Assembly: GCF_001908095.1 (NCBI RefSeq) | Contig: NZ_MKGR01000019.1 | Span: 1-64,000 of the forward strand | Reading direction: 5' to 3' | DNA from: Xenorhabdus thuongxuanensis | GTDB taxonomy: Bacteria; Pseudomonadota; Gammaproteobacteria; Enterobacterales; Enterobacteriaceae | DNA length: 64,000 nt | Shown: positions 39,105 through 48,625 of the stretch, piece after piece | Numbering within the stretch: position 1 is the first letter of the stretch | How the letters are laid out: each line of letters starts with the position of its first letter | The notes under the pieces: model-generated | What the model saw: only the letters and a program-made list of their open reading frames with translations | Told to the model about the DNA's origin: nothing | The model's database searches: none | Position numbers and translations under genes: made by a program

Positions 39105-40082
39105 ATGTTTCTGACAATTGTACTGCTCATAACCGGGTTGATTTTACTGGTGTATGGTTCCGATAGATTAGTTTATGGTGCGGCCGTTTTTGCCCGTGCT
39201 ATGCAAATACCCCCTTTTATTGTCGGCTTGGTTATTATGGGAATAGGAACCTCGCTGCCAGAACTAATGGTATCTGTCACGGCCATTTTAGATGGGCAAC
39301 CAGACATGGCCATAGGCAATGCCATTGGTTCTAATATTACTAACCTGTTGTTAATTACGGGAGCCGCAGCTTTCATTCGGCCAATCAGGGTAAGATCTGA
39401 AATTCTGCGACAAGAAGTTCCCCTAATGTTAGCGATCACCGCATTTGCAGGATATTTGCTGTCCAATGGATACCTGAGCCGACTGGATGGTATCCTGTTA
39501 GTGCTTGCAGCCCTCATCTTTATTTCACTGATGATAAAGATGACCGCTTTCTCCCCAAATAATGGGGTTGATAGCTATACCCAAGAACGAAATTCAGAAT
39601 TGCCTGTCGAAGGCAACAAAGGAATTGCGCTTCTTTGGGTTGTTCTGGGGTTAATTATTCTTCCCATTTCTACCCGCATGGTGATTGATAATGCAACCGT
39701 TATTGCACGTATTTATGGTGTTAGCGAACTGGTGATTGGCCTGACAATGCTTGCTGTGGGAACCAGCTTGCCTGAACTTGCCACTGCTATTGCTGCGGCC
39801 ATCAAAGGTGAGAATGACATGGCAATGGGCAATATTATTGGCTCGAACGTATTCAATGCCACTCTTGTCTTGGGTATTCCAGTCATACTTTCTCCCAGTG
39901 CTTTTTCACCGCAAGCATTTTCCCGTGATTTTTGGGTCATGATGGCAGCAAGTATACTATTTACGGTATTTTGTCTGGGAAGAAAGCATAGATTGAACCG
40001 ATTGAACGGCATCTTGCTACTAAGCTGTTTTATCACTTATTTTGTCGTACTTTTTGTTTCTAATTATTACGGTACTCAGTAA
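39105..40082 (+). CDS. yrbG: CaCA-family Na+/Ca2+ antiporter-like protein YrbG
   Basis: 325 residues with the two inverted alpha-repeats of the cation/Ca2+ exchanger family: GIGTSLPELMVSVTA...GNAIGSNITN near residue 45 and AVGTSLPELATAIAA...GNIIGSNVFN near residue 220, both with ion-binding Glu and Asn residues. Ten or so membrane segments. Substrate in E. coli is not firmly known. First gene of a plus-strand series running to lptB. Confidence 0.95.
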   Translation: MFLTIVLLITGLILLVYGSDRLVYGAAVFARAMQIPPFIVGLVIMGIGTSLPELMVSVTAILDGQPDMAIGNAIGSNITNLLLITGAAAFIRPIRVRSEILRQEVPLMLAITAFAGYLLSNGYLSRLDGILLVLAALIFISLMIKMTAFSPNNGVDSYTQERNSELPVEGNKGIALLWVVLGLIILPISTRMVIDNATVIARIYGVSELVIGLTMLAVGTSLPELATAIAAAIKGENDMAMGNIIGSNVFNATLVLGIPVILSPSAFSPQAFSRDFWVMMAASILFTVFCLGRKHRLNRLNGILLLSCFITYFVVLFVSNYYGTQ

Positions 40083-40117
40083 TTGCCGATTGAATGGGAA
40101 AAGAGTGGGAAATAAAA

Positions 40118-41086
40118 ATGCCTAAAATCGATTTTCAGCAAGCAGGTAAGCAAGTATTACATATTGAACTTGAAGGGCTGGTCGGCCTGGAACAATACAT
40201 TAATGACGATTTCAGCCAAGCTTGTGAATTAATGTTTGGTTGTGAAGGAAAAGTCATTGTGATGGGGATGGGCAAATCCGGTCATATTGGGCGAAAAATC
40301 GCTGCGACATTTGCCAGCACCGGTACACCTTCGTTCTTTGTCCATCCTGGTGAAGCCAGCCACGGTGATCTGGGCATGGTAACAGCAAAAGACATCGTGC
40401 TAGCTATTTCCAACTCCGGTGAATCAAATGAAATTCTAGCGTTAATTCCCGTACTCAAGCGACAAAAAGTCCCGCTCATTTGCATGACAAATAATCGCAA
40501 CAGCAACATGGGCAAAGCCGCAGATATCCACTTATGCATTAAAGTCCCACAAGAAGCCTGCCCATTGGGATTGGCTCCCACAACCAGCACCACCGCAACA
40601 CTCGTCATGGGAGATGCATTAGCCCTTGCACTTTTGCAAGCCCGTGGCTTTACTGCTGAAGACTTCGCCCTTTCCCATCCTGGTGGATCACTCGGACGCA
40701 AACTTTTGTTACTGGCCAGTGACTTAATGACCACAGGTAATGACATTCCCCGTGTTCCTCGTACAGCGACCCTACGTGAGGCTTTGGTGGAAATCACCCG
40801 CAAAAAATTGGGTATGACGGTGATTTGTGATGATGACATGCAGATCAATGGTATTTTTACCGATGGCGATTTGCGCCGTGTTTTCGATATGGGTATCGAT
40901 TTAAACAACGCAAAAATTTCTGATGTCATGACTGCCAGCGGCATCCGCATCAAACCCAATGCACTGGCGGTGGATGCCCTAAACCTGATGCAATCACGCC
41001 ATATTACCTCGCTATTGGTCACAGAAGGTGACAAATTACTTGGTGTGCTACACATGCATGATCTTTTGCAGGCTGGTGTTGTGTAG
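40118..41086 (+). CDS. kdsD: D-arabinose 5-phosphate isomerase KdsD
   Basis: KdsD converts ribulose 5-phosphate to arabinose 5-phosphate, the first step towards Kdo of LPS. An N-terminal SIS domain with GMGKSGHIGRKIAATFASTG, the catalytic-site His region in HPGEASHGDLGMV, and two C-terminal CBS domains (about 205-320). The ATG at 40118 has GTGGGA at good distance and gives 322 residues; an ATG at 40094 would give a length (330) closer to E. coli (328) but has no ribosome site. Confidence 0.95.
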   Translation: MPKIDFQQAGKQVLHIELEGLVGLEQYINDDFSQACELMFGCEGKVIVMGMGKSGHIGRKIAATFASTGTPSFFVHPGEASHGDLGMVTAKDIVLAISNSGESNEILALIPVLKRQKVPLICMTNNRNSNMGKAADIHLCIKVPQEACPLGLAPTTSTTATLVMGDALALALLQARGFTAEDFALSHPGGSLGRKLLLLASDLMTTGNDIPRVPRTATLREALVEITRKKLGMTVICDDDMQINGIFTDGDLRRVFDMGIDLNNAKISDVMTASGIRIKPNALAVDALNLMQSRHITSLLVTEGDKLLGVLHMHDLLQAGVV

Positions 41087-41154
41087 TCCGGTCTTGTGTA
41101 AAGCAAGTAAACTGATACAAACAAGCATGATATAAATCTTAAGAGAATTTCTTA

Positions 41155-41718
41155 ATGAGTCAAAAAGAGTACCTGGATACCTGTTATGGCCCAGTTAATA
41201 AAACAATTATCGAAAAAGCCCGTCAAATCCGTCTTTTGATTTGTGATGTTGATGGCGTGATGTCTGATGGGCTTATCTACATGGGCAATGAAGGCGAAGA
41301 ACTGAAAGCCTTTAACGTTCGTGATGGTTATGGCATCCGTTGTTTAATCACCTCCGGTATTGAAGTCGCCATCATCACTGGCCGCAAAGCGAAATTGCTG
41401 GAAAATCGGGCAGAAACCCTAGGTATTACACATCTTTACCAAGGACAACACGATAAGGTTTTGGCGTATAAGCAACTGTTGGATAAACTAGCGTTGCAGC
41501 CAGAGCAGGTCGCCTATATTGGTGATGACCTTATTGACTGGCCTGTCATGGCACAAGTTGGATTATCTGTTGCAGTTGCTGATGCCCATCCTTTACTGTT
41601 GCCAAAAGCAGATTATGTAACTCAGATTGCCGGCGGCCGCGGTGCAGTCAGGGAACTTTGTGATTTGGTGCTCTTCGCTCAGAATAAGCTCGAAGATGCC
41701 AAAGGGTTATCCATATAA
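41155..41718 (+). CDS. kdsC: 3-deoxy-D-manno-octulosonate 8-phosphate phosphatase
   Basis: KdsC removes phosphate from Kdo-8-P. HAD-type motif I is LLICDVDGVMSDG (two catalytic Asp), motif II is in IITGRKA, and motif III/IV in VAYIGDDLIDWPVM. 187 residues, the usual tetrameric C0-type HAD phosphatase length. It lies between kdsD and lptC, the conserved order. Confidence 0.97.
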   Translation: MSQKEYLDTCYGPVNKTIIEKARQIRLLICDVDGVMSDGLIYMGNEGEELKAFNVRDGYGIRCLITSGIEVAIITGRKAKLLENRAETLGITHLYQGQHDKVLAYKQLLDKLALQPEQVAYIGDDLIDWPVMAQVGLSVAVADAHPLLLPKADYVTQIAGGRGAVRELCDLVLFAQNKLEDAKGLSI

Positions 41719-41736
41719 ATTAAAATTGAAAAAAGA

Positions 41737-42333
41737 ATGAGCAAAATTCAATCCTGGCTGATCGCAATACTGGCACTGATCGCGCTTGCGCTGATCGGCT
41801 GGAATTTCTCGAATGTAAATAATGATGATACCTCATCAGCCGTTGTGGATGATAATTATCCGACTTATCAAACACAGGAAGCCATCACTTTTGTCTATGA
41901 TCCGGCAGGTAAGCTCACTTACAAGCTGGTTGCTGACGATGTTAAAAACTATACAGAAGCCAAACTGACCTGGTTTACCAACCCTGTATTGACAACATTT
42001 GACCCTAATGGCCCCCCTGGAACCCCGTTAGCGACATGGACAGTACGCGCCAACAAGGCCAAACTGACCCAAGATAAGATGCTCTATCTGTACGGGGATG
42101 TCCAAGTGGATAGCCTGAACGATGCGTCACAATTGCAGCGGATCACAACAGACAATGCGATCGTCAATCTGATAACTCAAGACGTCGCATCCGATGACCG
42201 AGTCACTCTTATCGGTGTCGGTCTGAAATCTGTTGGCATGAAAATGCGGGGCAATCTGCGAAACAAAACTGCTGAACTGATTGAAAAGGTGACCACTCAA
42301 TATGAGATTCCACATGAACAACCTAATCCGTAA
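41737..42333 (+). CDS. lptC: LPS export protein LptC
   Basis: LptC is the bitopic inner-membrane protein that passes LPS from LptBFG to LptA. One N-terminal membrane helix (residues 7-24) and a periplasmic beta-jellyroll, with ITFVYDPAGKLTYKLVADDV and YLYGDVQVDSL. 198 residues (E. coli 191). Overlaps the start of lptA by 32 bases. Confidence 0.95.
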   Translation: MSKIQSWLIAILALIALALIGWNFSNVNNDDTSSAVVDDNYPTYQTQEAITFVYDPAGKLTYKLVADDVKNYTEAKLTWFTNPVLTTFDPNGPPGTPLATWTVRANKAKLTQDKMLYLYGDVQVDSLNDASQLQRITTDNAIVNLITQDVASDDRVTLIGVGLKSVGMKMRGNLRNKTAELIEKVTTQYEIPHEQPNP

Positions 42334-42862
42334 TTCCGTTATTGCTAGTACACTTTTTGCTGTCAGCCTGCCCGTACTGGCCTTAAAAGATGATACAAAA
42401 AAACCCATTACCATTGACTCAGAAAGACAGTCGCTGGATTTAACAGGAAACATTGCCACATTTACGGATAATGTTAGCGTAAAACAAGGCTCGATCGACA
42501 TTCATGCAGATAAAGTTGTTGTTACCCGCCCTGAAGGGGATTCTGATAAGACAGTTATTGAAGCATTCGGTAATCCTGCCACTTTTTACCAATTACAAGA
42601 TGATGGTAAGCCCCTCAAAGGTCATGCATTAAAGATGCGCTATGAGATGGATAAAGAGCTGGTCACCCTGACGGGGGACGCCTATCTTGAACAGCTAGAC
42701 AGCAATATCAAAGGCGATAAAATCACTTATCTGGTACCGACACAACAAATGGAAGCCTTTAGCGATAAAGGTAAATATGTCACCACCGTCTTGTTACCTA
42801 CCCAGCTACAAGAAAAAGGCCCAGGTGTTAACGGCGCTGACGCTCAGAAAAAGGGTAAATAA
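42302..42862 (+). CDS. lptA: LPS transport periplasmic protein LptA
   Basis: LptA forms the periplasmic bridge for LPS. A signal peptide ends at PVLA before LKDDTKK, followed by the OstA-like jellyroll: SLDLTGNIATFTDNVSVKQG, ADKVVVTRP, DSNIKGDKITYLV. 186 residues (E. coli 185). The ATG at 42302 aligns with the E. coli start; an internal ATG at 42314 is possible. Confidence 0.96.
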   Translation: MRFHMNNLIRNSVIASTLFAVSLPVLALKDDTKKPITIDSERQSLDLTGNIATFTDNVSVKQGSIDIHADKVVVTRPEGDSDKTVIEAFGNPATFYQLQDDGKPLKGHALKMRYEMDKELVTLTGDAYLEQLDSNIKGDKITYLVPTQQMEAFSDKGKYVTTVLLPTQLQEKGPGVNGADAQKKGK

Positions 42863-42868
42863 CGACTG

Positions 42869-43594
42869 ATGGCAATACTAAACGCAGAAAATCTGGCGAA
42901 AGCCTATAAAGGCCGTAAGGTCGTTGAAAACGTCAGCCTAAACGTGAAATCAGGGGAGATTGTTGGTTTACTTGGCCCCAATGGGGCAGGTAAAACCACT
43001 ACTTTCTATATGGTGGTTGGCATTGTTCCACGTGATGCTGGTTCTATCACCATTGATGAAGAAGATATCAGCCTGCTGCCCTTGCATGAACGGGCACGCC
43101 GCGGAATAGGTTACTTGCCTCAGGAAGCTTCCATCTTCCGTCGTTTGAGTGTATTCGACAATTTGATGGCGGTACTGGAGATCCGCAAAGACCTGACTCA
43201 AGAACAGAGAAAAGTGCGTGCAGAAGAGTTGATGGAAGAATTTCACATCTCTCACCTGCGTGATAACCTTGGACAATCACTTTCCGGTGGTGAACGCCGT
43301 CGTGTAGAGATTGCCCGTGCACTGGCCGCCAATCCCAAATTCATTCTGTTGGATGAGCCTTTTGCCGGCGTTGACCCCATTTCCGTACTGGATATTAAAA
43401 AGATCATTCAACACCTGCGGGATTACGGGTTAGGTGTACTGATTACTGACCACAATGTCCGTGAAACACTGGATGTCTGTGAACGTGCTTATATCGTCAG
43501 CCAGGGGCATTTGATTGCCCATGGTACCCCGAATGACATTCTGAATAACGAGCAGGTCAAACGCGTCTATTTGGGTGAAGGTTTCCGCCTTTAA
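42869..43594 (+). CDS. lptB: LPS export ABC transporter ATPase LptB
   Basis: The ATPase of the LptB2FG complex. Walker [16 protein letters not shown] (about residue 35), Q-loop YLPQEASIF, signature [16 protein letters not shown], Walker [14 protein letters not shown] and switch His in LITDHNVRE. 241 residues, as in E. coli. Six bases after lptA. Confidence 0.98.
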   Translation: MAILNAENLAKAYKGRKVVENVSLNVKSGEIVGLLGPNGAGKTTTFYMVVGIVPRDAGSITIDEEDISLLPLHERARRGIGYLPQEASIFRRLSVFDNLMAVLEIRKDLTQEQRKVRAEELMEEFHISHLRDNLGQSLSGGERRRVEIARALAANPKFILLDEPFAGVDPISVLDIKKIIQHLRDYGLGVLITDHNVRETLDVCERAYIVSQGHLIAHGTPNDILNNEQVKRVYLGEGFRL

Positions 43595-43663
43595 CTCTTA
43601 TCCTTCTATCAGGTGCGATTCAAGGAACTATCCAAGCTAGATTAAGGAGAAAGTGGTAACGCT

Positions 43664-45103
43664 ATGAAGCAAAGTTTGCAACTCAGGCTCAGTCAGCAAT
43701 TGACGATGACGCCACAACTCCAGCAAGCCATCCGTTTGTTGCAACTATCTACGCTGGAGCTTCAGCAAGAGATTCAGCAAGCTTTGGAAACCAACCCACT
43801 GCTTGAGCAGGATGACCTGCATCAAGAAGTGGAAAATCAGGCGCTTTCTGATGCCGACACTGAAGTCATGGATACCCGTGAAGCACTTGAACAGAGGGAT
43901 ATGCCGGAAGAGCTACCACTGGATGCCAGTTGGGATGAAATTTACACCGCTGGCACACCTTCAGAGACTAACAGTGATTATAGCGCTGATGATTTCCCCG
44001 TCTATCAGGGAGAAACCACTCAAACCCTGCAAGATTATCTAATGTGGCAGGCAAGATTGACTCCATTTACCGAAACAGATGCTGCTATTGCCACTTCAAT
44101 CATTGACGCAATTGATGACACCGGATACCTGACCATTTCTATCGAAGAGATCCTTGCCAGTATTGGCGATGATGAGCTGGCGTTGGCAGAGGTCGAAACC
44201 GTTCTCAAACGCATACAACATTTTGATCCGATCGGCGTTGCTGCCCGTGACTTACGCGAATGTTTGCTTATCCAGCTTTCCATACTGCCGCCAGAGACAC
44301 TTTATCTAAAGGATGCCAAACTTATTGTCAGCAACTATCTGGCACTACTGGGTAACCGAGACTTCCGTAATTTATTACGTCAGAGCAAATTAAAAGAGAG
44401 TACCCTGAAAGGGGCAATTGATATCATTCAATCACTGGAGCCAAAACCTGGTCTGGTAGTGAATACCGGTGAATCCGAATATGTTATTCCAGATGTATTG
44501 GTACAGAAAGAAGATAGAAGCTGGCAAGTCAGGCTAAATACCGATAGCATCCCCCGTCTGCGCATCAACCAACACTACGCAGCACTGGGACAACGAGCCA
44601 ACAATGAGAGTGACAGCCTGTTCATACGCAATAACTTGCAAGAGGCCAAATGGCTGCTCAAGAGCCTCGAAAGCCGTAATGAAACATTGCTGAAAGTCAC
44701 CCGCTGTATTGTTGAACGACAACAAGATTTTTTTGAATATGGTGAGGAACACATGAAACCAATGGTACTGGCTGATATTGCCTATCAGGTTGACATGCAT
44801 GAATCCACCATTTCCCGCGTGACGACCCAGAAGTACTTGTATAGTCCACGAGGGATCTTTGAACTTAAATATTTTTTCTCCAGTCACGTCAACACCGACA
44901 GTGGCGGTGAAGCTTCTTCTACCGCGATACGTGCTCTGGTGAAAAAACTGGTCGCGGCAGAAAACCCGGCCAAGCCACTGAGTGACAGTAAATTGACCAG
45001 CATACTCGCTGAACAAGGTATTCAAGTCGCTCGCCGGACTGTCGCAAAATATAGAGAGTCGTTATCCATCCCGCCTTCAAACCAGCGTAAAAAACTGGTT
45101 TGA
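43664..45103 (+). CDS. rpoN: RNA polymerase sigma-54 factor
   Basis: Sigma-54 directs nitrogen, phage-shock and other activator-dependent promoters. The N-terminal region I is Gln/Leu-rich ([22 protein letters not shown]), region II is acidic (about 50-115), and the core- and DNA-binding region III carries the HTH and, near the end, the RpoN box [20 protein letters not shown]. 479 residues. Followed by hpf, with which it forms an operon. Confidence 0.98.
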   Translation: MKQSLQLRLSQQLTMTPQLQQAIRLLQLSTLELQQEIQQALETNPLLEQDDLHQEVENQALSDADTEVMDTREALEQRDMPEELPLDASWDEIYTAGTPSETNSDYSADDFPVYQGETTQTLQDYLMWQARLTPFTETDAAIATSIIDAIDDTGYLTISIEEILASIGDDELALAEVETVLKRIQHFDPIGVAARDLRECLLIQLSILPPETLYLKDAKLIVSNYLALLGNRDFRNLLRQSKLKESTLKGAIDIIQSLEPKPGLVVNTGESEYVIPDVLVQKEDRSWQVRLNTDSIPRLRINQHYAALGQRANNESDSLFIRNNLQEAKWLLKSLESRNETLLKVTRCIVERQQDFFEYGEEHMKPMVLADIAYQVDMHESTISRVTTQKYLYSPRGIFELKYFFSSHVNTDSGGEASSTAIRALVKKLVAAENPAKPLSDSKLTSILAEQGIQVARRTVAKYRESLSIPPSNQRKKLV

Positions 45104-45126
45104 ACAACCCAGAGAAGGAAAACACT

Positions 45127-45429
45127 ATGCAACTCAAAACCATGCAACTCAATGTTACAGGTCACAATATTGAAATCACCGATGCACTGCGCAACGTTGT
45201 GAACACCAAATGCGGCAAATTGAATCAATATTTCGATAAAATTAACCTCATCCAGGTCATCCTCCGAGTGGAAAAGGTGCAAAGGATCGCTGAAGCTACG
45301 GTGTATGTTAATGGAGGTGAGTTGCATGCAAGCTCAGAACATGAAGACATGTATGCGGCAATTGATATATTAGTAGATAAGCTAGCGCGTCAATTGACCA
45401 AACATAAAAGTAAATTGAGACAACATTAA
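45127..45429 (+). CDS. hpf: Ribosome hibernation promoting factor
   Basis: HPF binds the 30S subunit and promotes 100S dimers in stationary phase. The short type: one domain with NVTGHNIEITDALRNVVN, YFDKINLIQVILRVEK and AAIDILVDKLARQLTKHK. The ATG at 45127 has GAAGG upstream and gives 100 residues; a start at 45142 would give 95, exactly the E. coli form, but lacks a ribosome site. Confidence 0.95.
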   Translation: MQLKTMQLNVTGHNIEITDALRNVVNTKCGKLNQYFDKINLIQVILRVEKVQRIAEATVYVNGGELHASSEHEDMYAAIDILVDKLARQLTKHKSKLRQH

Positions 45430-45553
45430 TCGCTTTTAGGCAACGGGGCTGTCATAAAATTATCACTGTTCTATCTATAACATCTTCTATAACGCCCTAT
45501 AATACTATGTACTTAGTGCGATCTGTAGATCGGTTTTAGAGCAGTGTATTAAT

Positions 45554-45579
45554 ACCGGATGCCTCATCAGGCATCTGGT
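45554..45579. repeat. REP-like palindrome upstream of ptsN
   Basis: ACCGGATGCCT-CATC-AGGCATCTGGT is an imperfect inverted repeat (11-base arms, 1 mismatch) ending 15 bases before the ptsN start. Its GGATGC core resembles enterobacterial REP elements. It could be a hairpin in the ptsN leader, a terminator for rpoN-hpf lacking a T run, or a repeat copy. Confidence 0.5.
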
Positions 45580-45594
45580 ATAACAAGGCCCTAA

Positions 45595-46074
45595 GTGAAT
45601 AAAGAAATGAACAACGAAACAGATTTACCACTAAGCTCAGTGCTTTCATCCGAATGTACACGCAACAACGTACCTTGTTCGAGTAAAAAGCGCGCCTTAG
45701 AGATTATCAGTGAGCTGGCATCAAAACAGCTTGGCGTGCCGGAAAATACCGTATTTGAGGCTATTCTTTCGCGTGAAAAAGTAGGCACAACAGGAATTGG
45801 TAACGGGATTGCGATCCCTCACGGCAAATTGAATAAAGAGTGCTCGGATAATGCTGTTGGAGTATTTTTGCACCTGGAACAACCCATTACCTTTGACGCT
45901 ATCGATAATCAACCTGTTGACTTGCTGTTTGCTTTATTGGTGCCGTCAGACCAGTGTCAAACCCATTTACACTCACTATCATTGATTGCAAAGCGCCTTG
46001 CAGATAAAAATCTCTGCCGTCGCCTGCGCTCAGCGCAAAGTAATGAAGAACTCTATAAAATTATTACTGAATAA
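45595..46074 (+). CDS. ptsN: Nitrogen-PTS protein EIIA-Ntr
   Basis: The terminal phosphoacceptor of the nitrogen PTS, which regulates potassium transport and other processes according to its phosphorylation state. Active-site His in GIAIPHGKL, followed by QPVDLLFALLVP. 159 residues. The start codon is GTG; GTG AAT AAA follows AAGG. Forms a unit with rapZ and ptsO. Confidence 0.95.
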   Translation: MNKEMNNETDLPLSSVLSSECTRNNVPCSSKKRALEIISELASKQLGVPENTVFEAILSREKVGTTGIGNGIAIPHGKLNKECSDNAVGVFLHLEQPITFDAIDNQPVDLLFALLVPSDQCQTHLHSLSLIAKRLADKNLCRRLRSAQSNEELYKIITE

Positions 46075-46114
46075 ATAGCGATTATAATTATAAACATTTA
46101 GGGGGAGTCACCTC

Positions 46115-46966
46115 ATGGTGCTGATGATAGTCAGTGGTCGTTCAGGTTCTGGGAAATCCGTTGCTTTACGTGCACTGGAAGATATGGGCTTCTATTGCGT
46201 AGATAATCTACCCGTTGTGTTGCTGCCAGAATTGGCAAACACACTGGCCGAACGTGATATTTCGGCTGCGGTTAGCATTGATGTCAGAAATATGCCGGAG
46301 TCGCCAGAAGTTTTTGAAGAAGCGCTAACGCAGTTGCCTGAACGTTTTTCACCACAGTTACTGTTTCTTGATGCGGATCGTAATACCCTGATCCGCCGCT
46401 ATAGTGACACGCGCCGTTTGCATCCACTCTCCAGTAAGAACCTGTCACTGGAAAGTGCAATTGACCAAGAAAGCGATTTACTTGAACCCCTGCGCTCACG
46501 CGCAGATTTGATCATTGATACATCTGAAATGTCCGTACACGAACTGGCAGAAATGCTCAGGACACGTCTATTAGGCAAGCGGGAACGAGAATTGACCATG
46601 GTGTTTGAATCCTTTGGCTTCAAGCATGGTATTCCCATCGACGCAGACTATGTTTTCGATGTGCGTTTCCTGCCAAATCCGCATTGGGACCCGAAATTAC
46701 GCCCGATGACCGGTTTGGATCGCCCCGTGGCAGCGTTTTTGGATCGCCATACAGAAGTTCATAATTTTATTTATCAAACCCGTAGCTATCTTGAGCTTTG
46801 GCTACCTATGCTGGAAACCAATAACCGCAGCTATCTGACTGTCGCTATTGGTTGCACAGGCGGTAAACACCGTTCAGTCTATGTAGCAGAACAGTTGGCT
46901 GATTATTTTCGTTCCCGTGGCAAAAACGTGCAATCACGCCACCGCACACTGGAAAAACGCAAATAA
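46115..46966 (+). CDS. rapZ: RNase adapter protein RapZ
   Basis: RapZ senses glucosamine-6-phosphate and presents the sRNA GlmZ to RNase E. Walker [12 protein letters not shown] at the N-terminus, [13 protein letters not shown], and the C-terminal domain with [17 protein letters not shown] and a basic tail, [10 protein letters not shown]. 283 residues (E. coli 284). Confidence 0.97.
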   Translation: MVLMIVSGRSGSGKSVALRALEDMGFYCVDNLPVVLLPELANTLAERDISAAVSIDVRNMPESPEVFEEALTQLPERFSPQLLFLDADRNTLIRRYSDTRRLHPLSSKNLSLESAIDQESDLLEPLRSRADLIIDTSEMSVHELAEMLRTRLLGKRERELTMVFESFGFKHGIPIDADYVFDVRFLPNPHWDPKLRPMTGLDRPVAAFLDRHTEVHNFIYQTRSYLELWLPMLETNNRSYLTVAIGCTGGKHRSVYVAEQLADYFRSRGKNVQSRHRTLEKRK

Positions 46967-46983
46967 TACGAATAACACAAGCC

Positions 46984-47256
46984 ATGACAGTCAGACAACG
47001 ACTTGAAATTAAAAATCGACTCGGGATGCATGCTCGGCCTGCGATGAAACTGCATGATTTGGTACAACAGTTTCAATCAGAAGTGATTCTGCGCAACAGC
47101 AGTAACTTACAGGCCGAGGCCCGTAGCGTCATTGCCATGCTAATGCTGGATTCTGAACAAGGCAGCCATATTGACGTTGAAGTCAACGGGCCGGATGAAC
47201 AGCAAGCGTTGGCGGCCATTATCGAACTCTTCAACGCAGGATTTGACGAAGAGTAA
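46984..47256 (+). CDS. ptsO: Nitrogen-PTS phosphocarrier NPr
   Basis: The HPr-like carrier of the nitrogen PTS: it passes phosphate from EI-Ntr to PtsN. His16 in [13 protein letters not shown] is the phosphorylation site. 90 residues as in E. coli. It is the last core gene before the TnpB remnant and prophage; yrbL, which follows in E. coli, is missing. Confidence 0.96.
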   Translation: MTVRQRLEIKNRLGMHARPAMKLHDLVQQFQSEVILRNSSNLQAEARSVIAMLMLDSEQGSHIDVEVNGPDEQQALAAIIELFNAGFDEE

Positions 47257-47552
47257 CACGTTCCTTGTGACTGTTCCCCGCCCTATCGGCAATGCTCCCC
47301 ACTTCACTGGCCGCTGCTTGTGCGTGACAAGTCTGACCAGATGTTTCCCCTGCTTCTTTAGCTTTGTATTCGAGCTTCGTCACAAAGCTGTTCCATCCCG
47401 CATCAGCAATATGATGAGCCAGTCTGCGGTTTTTGAGCACATTGGTTGTTTTCAGTGTCTCAACTATCACCGCTTGGTTATTCGTTAATAAGTTGTCGGG
47501 ACAATTTGTGCTGAAAACTCGCACGGGCATTGGTCACTTTTTCATGGCAATG
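47257..47552 (-). pseudogene. Decayed TnpB (IS200/IS605-type) fragment
   Basis: Read on the minus strand, one frame gives HEKVTNARASFQHKLSRQLI, a one-base shift then gives NQAVIVETLKTTNVLKNRRL, continuing AHHIADAGWNSFVTKLEYKAKEAG, and another shift gives GKHLVRLV. These are successive conserved blocks from the RuvC-like half of TnpB/OrfB (the V-x-E-x-L block that carries a catalytic Glu, and the W-x-x-F-x-x-x-L-x-Y-K-A block). At least two frameshifts are present, the N-terminal half is missing and no intact zinc finger is seen. TnpA and element ends were not found. It abuts the ptsO stop codon. Confidence 0.75.
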
Positions 47553-47990
47553 GGGGGTATCCCATATTGCAAAAAAGAAACCTCTTTCTATCTGATTATA
47601 CAGAGCAGACAGTTAGAGAGCTCTTCAGCGTGGCATGCCATTGATCCTATTTTCAAGGTAAATGCAAAATCAGTGATTAAAACTAACTAAAGATAAAAAA
47701 TCATTAATATAATCTGCTTATTAAATGTAATGAACCACAAAGAATGAGAAACAAAGATTAATAGGGAATTTGTCAAAATAAACGGGATTTCGCGGATATA
47801 AATTCAAGTAATTCACGGAGTTGGGATGTGAGTTATAGAACGGCTTCGACTTCTCGTGCAGACTTACCAAAATGAGAAAAATTTTGAACTATACTTTTTT
47901 GATTCACTTGTTTTGGTAAATGTAGGGCTTGCACGATCATCTGTTTAAATCATCTTTAAATATCTTTTAACTAATGGGCCGCCTAGCCCA
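47553..47990. other. Non-coding boundary region with the expected prophage left end
   Basis: About 440 AT-rich bases between the TnpB remnant and the repressor gene. A Mu-type left end must lie here. A candidate terminal TG begins TGTCAAAATAAACGG at 47771, followed by ATTTCGCGG, but without the right end the 5-base target duplication cannot be checked. An inverted repeat, TTACCAAAA (47864-47872) and TTTTGGTAA (47911-47919), lies inside. GGGCCGCCTAGCCCATTAGC just before the repressor stop contains a small stem. Confidence 0.4.
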
Positions 47991-48593
47991 TTAGCTGGCT
48001 TTGCTTTTTCCGCTTAAATGGCGGTCAGTATCCTTTTGCTCTTCTTCTCGGATAGATTCCAAAAATCTCTGGCGTTGCTCATCCGTCAATGAATCGTACA
48101 TGCGAGCGACGAATAGAGCATGATTAGATATAGACTGGTCTTCTGGCGATTGTTCTTGTTTACTGTCTGTCGGTAATACTTGTAGTAACGAAGCAAGACC
48201 CAGCCTTACAACTCGAGCAATGATTGCGTCTCTTTCGTCTGGAGTCATCCTATGTAGAAATTCTAACCAAACCTTTTCTTGTGTCTCCGTAACGTGCTCT
48301 GGGATTTCCTTTAATTCAGGAACACTATCTACATTACTACCATTTGCCAGCCATTCAATTGATACTTCGCATTTTTCTGCGAGCAAAGCTAGCTTATCTA
48401 AAGATGGATATGTTTTACCCGATAAATAAGTTCTTATCGCAGCTTCCGATATACCACATCTTTTAGCTAAGCTATTACCAGATTCATTTCCCATGGCTTG
48501 TCTGAGCCTATCCTTAAACTGTGTTATTTTATTTCGTATAAAAACACGATTCATACTTTTGTCATTACTTGCGTTTTTTTCTTTGTCATTCAT
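47991..48593 (-). CDS. Mu-like phage repressor (XRE-type HTH)
   Basis: A protein of about 200 residues with an N-terminal helix-turn-helix (RQAMGNESGNSLAKRCGISEAAIRTYLSGKTYPS, split here by its turn near KRCG), fitting a lysogeny repressor. It is divergent from ner, in the position of Mu gene c. The C-terminal part is helical and polar; I see no LexA/CI autoprotease Ser-Lys motif. Start options are 48641, 48593 (AGGAG upstream) and 48554 (MNRVF). One operator-like repeat lies inside the first codons of the longer forms, which may argue for a short form or for autorepression. Confidence 0.85.
   Translation of the reverse strand: MNDKEKNASNDKSMNRVFIRNKITQFKDRLRQAMGNESGNSLAKRCGISEAAIRTYLSGKTYPSLDKLALLAEKCEVSIEWLANGSNVDSVPELKEIPEHVTETQEKVWLEFLHRMTPDERDAIIARVVRLGLASLLQVLPTDSKQEQSPEDQSISNHALFVARMYDSLTDEQRQRFLESIREEEQKDTDRHLSGKSKAS
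48533..48550. promoter_or_regulatory. Operator-like repeat, copy 1
   Basis: TTCGTATAAAAACACGAT, one of three near-identical 18-19-base partial palindromes (TTCG...CGAA ends, A-rich core) around the repressor/ner promoter region. This copy lies in the 5' coding part of the repressor gene. Confidence 0.6.
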
Positions 48594-48625
48594 TGAAATT
48601 ACTAGCTCCTGCCTTTGATTTACAC

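Noticed and set aside
40282-41124. Minus-strand open frame of 280 codons opposite kdsD
   Set aside because: Shadow of kdsD, lacks a ribosome site and any recognisable domain.
47433-47690. Plus-strand open frame of 85 codons between ptsO and the prophage
   Set aside because: It runs against the TnpB remnant and shows no family resemblance or ribosome site.
47900-47910. TGATTCACTTG, resembling the first transposase site of Mu as I remember it
   Set aside because: The bases before it are T-rich and lack the terminal TG of a Mu end, and the following bases do not fit the site; probably coincidence.
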